A stretch of 11,404 nucleotides of DNA from Solirubrobacteraceae bacterium (GTDB lineage: Bacteria > Actinomycetota > Thermoleophilia > Solirubrobacterales > Solirubrobacteraceae). Where the stretch lies: contig JADGIB010000099.1 of the NCBI GenBank assembly GCA_019683665.1, positions 1 to 11,404 of the forward strand, given 5' to 3'. Both the position numbers and the translations under genes were made by a program. Below the pieces are notes generated by a model. That model ran no database searches. It was not told where the DNA came from and saw only the letters and a list, made by a program, of their open reading frames with translations. This document shows, piece by piece, positions 6,015 through 11,404 of the stretch. Each line of letters starts with the position of its first letter. Position 1 is the stretch's first letter.

Positions 6015-7472
6015 CTACTTGCGCTTCAGCGTGATCGTCCGGCTCACCTCGGCCGTGTTGCCGGCGAGGTCGCGCGCCTTCAGCGTGACCTCGACCTGGC
6101 CGGGCCTGCGGCGCCCGGCCCAGGTGAGCGTGCGGTCCCCGTAGGCGAGCGTCGCCGAGGTGATCGGGGTGCCGTCGACGAGCAGCGAGACCGTCGACTT
6201 CTTCGACAGCGTGAAGCGGATCGGGACCGGCCTGCCGGCGCGCGCCGTCGACGTGCGGATGCGGATCTCCGGCGGCGTCTTCTCGTCCTGGAGGAAGCGC
6301 TCGGCCGTCGCGCAGTACGCCTCGGTCTGTGTGCGCTGGCAGAGGTTCTGGAGGAACTCGCGCACGAGCTGGTGGTAGCTGAGCGACGACTCGTTGACGC
6401 CCTCGTAGAGCGACCAGGCGCCGGTGTCGTAGTCGGCGAGCTCCGCCTGGGCGGCGCGGTCGCCGGCCTCGAAGAGCTGCAGGCCGAGCGGGTTCTGCGA
6501 GATCTGGGCGTAGTCCCACAGCCCGTTGAGCGCCTGGATGAAGCCGTTGAGGACGAGCAGGCGCGGGTTCGTCGAGTAGATGAGGTAGTGGGTGCCGCCG
6601 TTGCGCTTCAGCGCGACGCCCTCGGGCGGGGCGGCCTGGAAGATCCCGAGCGCCTGCGTGGCGGCCTCGAGGTAGTCGGGCCGGTTGAGCTTCTGCGCGG
6701 CGCGCGACAGCGCCTGGATGCCGGTCCCCTGCGAGAGGGCGCTCACCCACACCGGCGGCGCGCCGCTGAACGCGAAGAAGCTCTCCCAGGCGATGCCGCC
6801 CGCGCGCGGGGAGGCGAGCGCGAGCACCTCGTCGAGCAGCTCGGCCAGCGCGGTCGCCGACGCGCGCCGGTTCGAGCGCCACAGCGCGTTGGCGGCCCCG
6901 AACGTCCCCAGCCACTGCGGCTGCAGCGCTGCGCCCGGGTAGTACTGCCAGACGATGCGGCTGCCGCTGAACTCGACGCGGGCGCCGTAGGAGAGCGCCT
7001 TGCCGGTGTTCCAGTACTCGGTGTTGCGGCGCAGGATCTCGGTGAGGACCGGGACGCGGCCCGGCGTCACCTGGTTGCGGGCGGCGAGGCCGTCGAGCAG
7101 GTCGCGGACCTGGCTGAGGTTCGTCCTGCTCGTCCCGTTGGGCAGCTTGCGCAGCAGCGAGCGGGCGCCGGCGGCGGCGTCCTTGGCCGCCTGGTGGACG
7201 AGCGGGTCGAGCCGGCCCTGGCGGTTGAGGTCGTCGACGGCCCGCGCGAACGTCCGCGTGCGGGCGGCGGCGCGCCCCGCCGGCGCCGTCGCGGCGGCGC
7301 GGGGGGCCGTCGCCGGGGCCGGCGGCAGCGGGTCGGCGGCGGGCAGGCTCGGGTCGTCGCGCACGACGACGCGGCCGTCGGGCTGGACGACGTGGACGGG
7401 CGCGGCGGCCGCCGGGGAGGCGGCTGCGGCCAGCGCCAGGAGGACGGCGAGGACTGCGGTGCGCGGCACCAT
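6015..7472 (-). CDS. Secreted D-glucuronyl C5-epimerase-family protein
   Basis: This roughly 485-residue exported protein resembles the C-terminal domain of D-glucuronyl C5-epimerases, which convert glucuronate to iduronate within polysaccharides. A signal peptide covers about 1-25 (hydrophobic core VLAVLLALAAAAS, then AAAA-P). A Pro/Ala-rich linker runs to about 75. The alpha/alpha-barrel-like domain occupies about 80-396, with the family patterns VLNGFIQALNGLWDYA (near 308), YDTGAWSLYE (near 349) and LSYHQLVREFL (near 365). A beta-rich Ig-like domain closes the protein (about 402-485; LLVDG, YGDRTLTWAG, ARDLAGNTAEV). Three start codons stand in a row (GTG 7475, ATG 7472, GTG 7469); I chose ATG. 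TAGCAT lies 4 bases before it, so the message may be leaderless. It heads the minus-strand run leading into the Get3-like ATPase. Epimerase activity and substrate are inferred from family only. Confidence 0.75.
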   Translation of the reverse strand: MVPRTAVLAVLLALAAAASPAAAAPVHVVQPDGRVVVRDDPSLPAADPLPPAPATAPRAAATAPAGRAAARTRTFARAVDDLNRQGRLDPLVHQAAKDAAAGARSLLRKLPNGTSRTNLSQVRDLLDGLAARNQVTPGRVPVLTEILRRNTEYWNTGKALSYGARVEFSGSRIVWQYYPGAALQPQWLGTFGAANALWRSNRRASATALAELLDEVLALASPRAGGIAWESFFAFSGAPPVWVSALSQGTGIQALSRAAQKLNRPDYLEAATQALGIFQAAPPEGVALKRNGGTHYLIYSTNPRLLVLNGFIQALNGLWDYAQISQNPLGLQLFEAGDRAAQAELADYDTGAWSLYEGVNESSLSYHQLVREFLQNLCQRTQTEAYCATAERFLQDEKTPPEIRIRTSTARAGRPVPIRFTLSKKSTVSLLVDGTPITSATLAYGDRTLTWAGRRRPGQVEVTLKARDLAGNTAEVSRTITLKRK

Positions 7473-7476
7473 CACG

Positions 7477-7486
7477 ATGCTAGGTT
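7477..7486. promoter_or_regulatory. Overlapping divergent -10 boxes for the epimerase operon and the lipoprotein
   Basis: Only 23 bases separate the divergent start codons (7473-7495). The plus-strand TAGGTT (7481-7486) is preceded by TG (an extended -10 form, TGC-TAGGTT) and lies 9 bases before ATG at 7496. The minus-strand TAGCAT (7482-7477) lies 4 bases before ATG at 7472. The two share the TA at 7481-7482 inside a CTAG palindrome. Neither gene has a Shine-Dalgarno sequence, and the gap is too small for ordinary leaders. Clear -35 boxes are not seen. Confidence 0.5.
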
Positions 7487-7495
7487 CAACCGCCG

Positions 7496-8443
7496 ATGCG
7501 CCCGCAAGTTGCGTTGCGCGCCGTCCTCGCCGTGATCCTCGCCGGTGCCCTCGCGCTCGCCGGCTGCGGCGGCGACGACGCCTCCGACCGGTCCGCCGCG
7601 GAGCTGATCGAGGCGACGTTCTCGTCCGACCAGCCCGTCGAGAGCGGCCGCCTGCAGCTCGGCCTGCGGGCCGACCTGGCCGAGAGCGGCACGGTCGAGG
7701 GGACGCTGACCGCGCGCTTCGCGCGGGGCGGCGAGGGCCAGATCCCGAAGCTCGACGGGCAGCTGTCGCTCGTGACCGGCGGCGGCTCGCTGGAGGCAGG
7801 CGCGATCTCGACCGGCGACAAGGGGTACCTCGTCGTCGCCGGCCGGGCCTACGAGGTGCCGGCCGGCGACTGGGAGCGGATCACGAAGGGCTACGTCGCC
7901 TCCGAGCGCGAGGTGGACGAGCGGCGCCGCTCGCAGCCGACGCTCGCCTCGCTCGGCATCGACCCGCGCCGCTGGCTCGTCGACCCGCGCAAGGCGGGCG
8001 AGGGCGAGGTCGAGGGCGTCAGGACGATCCGCATCACCGCCGGGGTCGACGTGCCCCGGATGGTCGCCGACGTCGCGAAGGTCGCCGAGGGCAACGACCT
8101 GTCGGAGCGGCTCGGCGCCGACGACGTCGAGCAGCTCGAGCGGTCCGTGCGCTCCGCGCGCGTCGAGATCGACACCGGCAGGGAGGACGAGCGGCTGCGC
8201 CGGCTCGTCGTCCGCCTCGAGCTCGCCTCCGGCACGCTCGAGCTCAGCGTCCAGTACGCCGACCTCGACGAGCCGCAGGAGATCGCGGCGCCCGAGGGCG
8301 CGCGCCCGCTGTCGGAGCTGACCGAGGCGCTCGAGCGGGCCTCCGGCACCGGGTCCGGCGGCGGCTCCGACCCGTACACGGAGTGCCTCGAGAAGGCGGG
8401 CGCGGACCTGCGCAAGGTCCAGCGCTGCGCGAAGCACCTCTGA
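7496..8443 (+). CDS. Lipoprotein, LppX/LprAFG-like
   Basis: This 315-residue exported lipoprotein has a basic start, hydrophobic core and lipobox LALAGC with acylated Cys24, followed by a flexible GGDDASDRSAAE linker. The rest alternates beta strands in the pattern of the LppX/LprAFG lipid-binding fold: AELIEATFSSDQPVESGRLQ opens the sheet, then GYLVVAGRAYEVPAGDWERI (about 104-123). The segment RRWLVDPRKAGEGEVEGVRTIRITAGVDVPRMV (about 159-191) is typical of related actinobacterial lipoproteins. In mycobacteria this fold carries lipids or lipoglycans across the envelope; here the ligand is unknown. The C-terminus is unusual: PYTECLEKAGADLRKVQRCA holds Cys297 and Cys311 on a predicted helix or hairpin, likely disulfide-bonded outside the cell. 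ATG at 7496 lies 9 bases after a TAGGTT box with no Shine-Dalgarno sequence. It is followed by terC after 93 bases. The lipoprotein call is firm; the fold assignment is moderate. Confidence 0.8.
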   Translation: MRPQVALRAVLAVILAGALALAGCGGDDASDRSAAELIEATFSSDQPVESGRLQLGLRADLAESGTVEGTLTARFARGGEGQIPKLDGQLSLVTGGGSLEAGAISTGDKGYLVVAGRAYEVPAGDWERITKGYVASEREVDERRRSQPTLASLGIDPRRWLVDPRKAGEGEVEGVRTIRITAGVDVPRMVADVAKVAEGNDLSERLGADDVEQLERSVRSARVEIDTGREDERLRRLVVRLELASGTLELSVQYADLDEPQEIAAPEGARPLSELTEALERASGTGSGGGSDPYTECLEKAGADLRKVQRCAKHL

Positions 8444-8469
8444 CGCGCCGCGGCGCTCGCCCGTCCGGG

Positions 8470-8490
8470 GCGGATCCGGCGCCGATCCGC
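8470..8490. repeat. Inverted repeat GCGGATC-N7-GATCCGC between lipoprotein and terC
   Basis: This is a perfect 7-bp inverted repeat with a 7-base spacer, placed 27 bases after the lipoprotein stop and 14 bases before the TACGCT box of the terC-like gene. There is no T-run, so it is a poor intrinsic terminator. Its position over the promoter would also fit an operator. A related GCGGATCCG stands at 9471-9479 before the glycosidase gene. Confidence 0.35.
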
Positions 8491-8510
8491 ACGGCCGCGC
8501 GCTCTACGCT
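8484..8510 (+). promoter_or_regulatory. Candidate promoter of the terC-like gene
   Basis: GATCCG (8484-8489), then 15 bases, then TACGCT (8505-8510), which fits a TAnnnT -10 box. Expected transcription start is near 8517, leaving a leader of about 20 bases before ATG at 8537. The same two hexamers recur with the same 15-base spacing at 9474-9500. GATCCG does not resemble the housekeeping -35. Confidence 0.4.
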
Positions 8511-8536
8511 GTGCACGCTCTGGCTTCCCTCCGCCC

Positions 8537-9457
8537 ATGATCGCCGTCATCTCCGGACCCGGGCCGATCGCCGCCGCGGCCGCGATCATCATCGGCCTCC
8601 TGCTCGTCGACCTGCTGCTCTTCGCCCGCGGGCGCGAGCCGACGTTCCGCGAGGGCGTCGCCTGGTCGATCGGCTGGCTCGTCCTGAGCATCCTCGTCGC
8701 GCCGGTGATCATCCTGCTGGGCGAGACCGAGGTCGCCGTCGACTACACGACGGTCTACCTCATCGAGCGCACGCTCTCGCTCGACAACCTCTTCGTCTTC
8801 CTCCTGCTCTTCTCGTACTTCGGGGTCTCCACGCCGGCGCGGCCGCGGCTGCTGTTCTGGGGGATCGTCCTCGCGCTCTGCATGCGCGGCCTGGCCATCC
8901 TCGGCGGCACCGCGCTCATCGAGCGGTTCCACGTCGTCATCTACGTCCTGGCCGTCACGCTTCTGTTCCTGGCCTACCGGATGTTCAAGGGCGTCGGGCA
9001 CGACCAGGACCCGGAGGACACGCTGCCCGTCCGGCTCGCGCGGCGCATCCGGCCGAACGCGTCGCCGCTGACGCTCTGCCTCGTGGCGATCGTCTTCGCC
9101 GACATCGCGTTCGCGATCGACTCGATCCCGGCCGCGTTCGCGATCACGACCGACGCGTTCGCGATCTGGATCGCCAACGCGTTCGCGCTGCTGGGGATGC
9201 GCGCGCTGTTCGTGCTCGTCGAGGGGCTCGTGCGCCGCTTCCGCTACCTCGACGAGACGATCGCGATCGTGCTCGGCATCGTCGGCGTGAAGCTGCTCAT
9301 CGAGGACCTCGTCCACATCGGCCCGGTCGTCAGCCTGCTCATCGTCGTCGCCGCGTTCGCGATCGGGATGATCGCCTCGGTCATCGCCGACCGCCGCGAC
9401 CCGGACGCGGACGCCAAGCGGGCCGAGCGGGCGGCGCGGACCTCGAAGGCGGCGTAG
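8537..9457 (+). CDS. TerC/Alx-family integral membrane protein (probable metal ion transporter)
   Basis: This 306-residue polytopic protein belongs to the TerC family (LysE superfamily), whose members such as Alx and Bacillus relatives export Mn2+ and can help load metals into secreted enzymes; others were named for tellurite resistance. I count about seven to nine hydrophobic segments, including 11-29, 44-61, 84-96, 106-124, 132-148, 178-196, 206-229, 240-257 and 264-284. The two family signatures are present: SLDNLFVF (81-88) with the paired acidic Asp83, and ADIAFAIDSIPAAFAIT (188-204) with Asp189 and Asp195. A charged cytoplasmic loop lies at 150-172, and the Lys/Arg/Ala tail at 286-306 is polar. 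ATG at 8537 has no Shine-Dalgarno sequence. No manganese riboswitch fits the 93-base upstream gap. The family call is very firm; the ion is inferred from the family. Confidence 0.92.
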   Translation: MIAVISGPGPIAAAAAIIIGLLLVDLLLFARGREPTFREGVAWSIGWLVLSILVAPVIILLGETEVAVDYTTVYLIERTLSLDNLFVFLLLFSYFGVSTPARPRLLFWGIVLALCMRGLAILGGTALIERFHVVIYVLAVTLLFLAYRMFKGVGHDQDPEDTLPVRLARRIRPNASPLTLCLVAIVFADIAFAIDSIPAAFAITTDAFAIWIANAFALLGMRALFVLVEGLVRRFRYLDETIAIVLGIVGVKLLIEDLVHIGPVVSLLIVVAAFAIGMIASVIADRRDPDADAKRAERAARTSKAA

Positions 9458-9473
9458 GGCGGCGGAACCGGCG

Positions 9474-9500
9474 GATCCGTCCGCGCGCGCCGACTACGCT
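9474..9500 (+). promoter_or_regulatory. Candidate promoter of the glycosidase gene
   Basis: GATCCG (9474-9479), 15 bases, then TACGCT (9495-9500), the same layout as before terC. The TACGCT box ends 8 bases before ATG at 9509, so the transcript would be leaderless or nearly so. GATCCG is part of a small inverted repeat, GCGGA-TCCG-TCCGC (9471-9484). Confidence 0.45.
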
Positions 9501-9508
9501 GGCCGCCC

Positions 9509-11380
9509 ATGCGACCTTCGCGACGACGGACCGCCGCGCGGGCGGGACGCGCGCTGCTCGGCGCGGCCGCCGCGCTGCTGGCCGCGGCGCCGGCGGCGGC
9601 CGCGGCGCCCGGGACCGAGCTGGCGCCGATCAAGGGCGTCGCCTACCAGCCGGCGCCCTCCGACTACACGCCCTGCCAGAGCTGTCCGTACTTCGACACC
9701 GACTTCGCCAACGACGCCTTCAAGGAGCTGTGGTCCTCGGAAGGCGGCGGTCGCGGCGACCTCGCCGCCCTGCAGGGGCTCGGCGTCAACCTCGTCCGGC
9801 TCTACAACTGGAACCCGCAGCGCGACCACCTCGGGTTCCTCAACGAGGCCCACCGCCGCGGCATCCGCGTCGTCGTCCCGATCAGCAACTACTTCGTCCT
9901 GACCGACGGGCGGGCGCTGCCCGACATCGTCCGCCAGGTCTACGTCGACGAGAGCGGGCGGCCGTCGACGACGCCGCACCCGGCCGTCGTCGCCTGGTCG
10001 GTCGGCAACGAGCTCGACCTCGCCGGCGGCGACGACCCGGACCGGCTGCGCGACCGGCTGCGCCCGGCCGGCGCCGCGATCGCCGCGCTCGTGCGGGCCG
10101 AGGACGCCCTCGGCGCCGCCCGCCGCCTGCCGGTCTCCGTGCCGGTGTCGTTCGCGACGTTCGGCGAGCCGGTCGCCGCCTTCGCGGCCCTGCGCACGCT
10201 GCTCGACGTCATCCGCGCCGAGCCCGGGCTCGGCGACGCGTTCATCGCCCAGCGCCACCTCCCCGCCGTCCAGACGTTCAACCCCGGCCGCGACCTGCAC
10301 GACTGGCTCGAGCGCTTCGCCCGCGAGTTCCCGGGCCAGGCCGTCTGGTTCTCGGAGCTCGGCGTCGCCACGCAGAACGCGTGCGGCGGGTTCGCGCCGC
10401 CGTGCGAGCCCAGCGAGGGCCAGCAGGCGGCCTACATCGCCGCCCAGTGGCGCGAGGCCCCGCCCGGCAGCGCCGGCGGCGCCTACCTCGGCGGCGCCGC
10501 GTTCGAGTTCATCGACGAGCCGTGGAAGGGGGGCACCGAGGCGACGTTCGGCCTGGCGCGGTTCGCGGGGGAGGGGCGCTTCCGCCCGGTCCGCGACTTC
10601 CGCGTCGACGAGCTCGTCCCCAAGCCGGCCTGGGACGCGTTCCGCGACCCGGTCGACGGCGTGCGGTTCGTCACCGCCGAGCGCGGCGCCCGGGTCGCGG
10701 GCGTCGAGGCCGACTCCCGCGACGTCGTCGCCGTCGACGAGGAGACCGGCCGCGCGGAGCTGCGCTTCGACGGCAGCGAGGCCGGGGTGCGGCCGGGCAC
10801 GCGGATCGACGCGCTCGCGGTCGACCCGCGCGACGGCAGCCTCCTGCTCACGTTCAGCGCCCCGCAGCGGCTGCGCGGCGCCGGCCGCGTCGGGCGCTCC
10901 GACGTCGTCCGCGTCCGCGACGGGCGCGTGACGGTCGCGCTGCGCGCCGCGCGGGTCGGCCTCGGCGGCCGCGACGGCGACATCGACGCGCTCGCCGTCG
11001 ACCGGCGCGGGCGCCTCGTCGTGAGCACCGCGGGCCCCGTCCGGGTCGGGGGGACGCGGCTCGCCCCGCAGGACCTCGCCGTCCTGCGCCCGGCGCGCCC
11101 GGGCCGCCGCGGCGCCGCGCGCTGGGCGCCCTTCCTGCGCGGCGCCGAGGTCGGGCTCACGCGCCGCAGCGAGAACGTCGACGGCGCCTGGATCGACCCG
11201 CGCAGCGGCGCCGTGCACCTGAGCACGACCGGGGCGTTCCGGGCGCGGGGCGTGCGCGGGACCGGCGCCGACGTGCTCGTCCGCCGGCCCGACGGCGGCG
11301 TGCACCTCGGCTGGCGCGCCGCGCGGGCCGGCGTCACCGCGGCCGGCGCCGAGGGCGTCGCGCCCGCCGCCCGCGGGCCG
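9509..11380 (+). CDS. Secreted GH72-like glycoside hydrolase with C-terminal repeats; 3' end missing
   Basis: This open frame of 624 genuine codons runs off the contig. A signal peptide covers about 1-34 (RRRTAARAGR, then an Ala/Leu core and AAAA-P). The catalytic barrel spans about 38-380 and resembles GH72 (1,3-beta-glucanosyltransferase) proteins of clan GH-A: IKGVAYQP (41-48), YFDTDFAND (61-69), LGVNLVRLYNWN (91-102), PISNYF (124-129). The acid/base Glu168 is in VAWSVGNELD and the nucleophile Glu283 in VWFSELGV; FEFIDEPWK (332-340) closes the site. Cys56/Cys59 and Cys292/Cys299 may form disulfides. After about 430 come three imperfect copies of a 60-residue repeat, each of the type IDALAVD..G.L.LST (433, 492 and 557), likely beta-rich and possibly carbohydrate-binding. 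Substrate is unknown. The start is 8 bases after a TACGCT box. Residues read past 11380 come from adapter and are not part of the protein. Confidence 0.78.
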
Positions 11381-11404
11381 GTCTCATATACACATCTGAC
11401 GCAG
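11381..11404 (+). other. Illumina Nextera adapter remnant at the contig end (artefact)
   Basis: The last 24 bases match the Nextera transposase adapter (mosaic end CTGTCTCTTATACACATCT continuing GACGCTG) at 22 of 24 positions; the mismatches are an A for T at 11386 and at 11403. The sudden AT-rich stretch is unlike anything else in the window. Its translation, VSYTHLTQ, is the usual peptide read from this adapter in contaminated assemblies. This is not genomic sequence. Confidence 0.95.

Noticed and set aside
3206..6144. Long plus-strand open frames opposite the Get3-like operon
   Set aside because: Compositionally biased translations without motifs, antisense to well-supported genes.
6372..7535. 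Plus-strand open frame of 387 codons opposite the epimerase-like gene
   Set aside because: Arg/Gly/Val-rich shadow; the opposite strand has a signal peptide and family motifs.
8444..8536. Manganese (yybP-ykoY) riboswitch before the TerC-family gene
   Set aside because: The gap is only 93 bases, contains a probable promoter, and lacks the conserved loop sequences of that riboswitch.
9494..11305. Minus-strand open frame of 603 codons opposite the glycosidase
   Set aside because: Biased composition and no motifs, while the plus frame has the catalytic residues, a signal peptide and repeats. The minus frame would also begin close to the artefactual end.
11381..11404. AT-rich tail as an attachment site, promoter or insertion-sequence end
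   Set aside because: It matches the Nextera adapter too closely; although the mosaic end derives from Tn5, a natural element would not carry the synthetic GACGC extension.

Overview
The window reads as one short contig from a very GC-rich actinobacterium. The dense packing, near-universal G or C at third codon positions, leaderless-looking starts and gene content (CoxD/CoxE-like pair, Get3/ArsA-like ATPase, LppX-like lipoprotein) suggest the class Thermoleophilia (Solirubrobacterales or relatives). That placement is inference; there is no rRNA or marker gene here. No gap between genes exceeds 300 bases, and I see no tRNA, rRNA, CRISPR array, insertion sequence or phage gene.

Layout. (1) 8-3194, minus strand: a MoxR-type AAA+ ATPase, a CoxE-like von Willebrand A protein overlapping it by 20 bases, then an amidohydrolase broken by a one-base frameshift near 215. 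(2) 3225-3455, plus strand: a small two-helix membrane protein divergent from the ATPase. (3) 3485-7472, minus strand: a tight five-gene run. It starts with a secreted D-glucuronyl C5-epimerase-like protein, followed by a Get3/ArsA-like ATPase with a C-terminal HSP20-like domain, a 113-residue helical protein, a 72-residue helical protein, and a four-helix membrane protein with a long disordered tail. The last four genes overlap or lie within 15 bases of each other. (4) 7496 to the end, plus strand: a lipoprotein, a TerC-family membrane protein, and a secreted GH72-like glycoside hydrolase that runs off the contig.

Working together. Three products are exported or anchored outside (epimerase-like protein, lipoprotein, glycosidase), which points to cell-surface polysaccharide or lipid handling. 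TerC could supply or remove manganese for exported enzymes. The Get3-like ATPase, its two small helical partners and the membrane protein look like one functional unit, possibly for delivering hydrophobic helices to the membrane. It is the best candidate here for an undescribed system, but the function is a hypothesis.

Data quality. The last 24 bases match Illumina Nextera adapter sequence, not genome, so the final residues of the last gene are artefactual and its true 3' end is missing. The frameshift in the amidohydrolase may be an assembly error of the same low-quality contig. Several genes start only 8-9 bases after a TAnnnT-like -10 box with no Shine-Dalgarno sequence, suggesting leaderless transcripts. 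Two divergent pairs appear to share the central TA of their -10 boxes.
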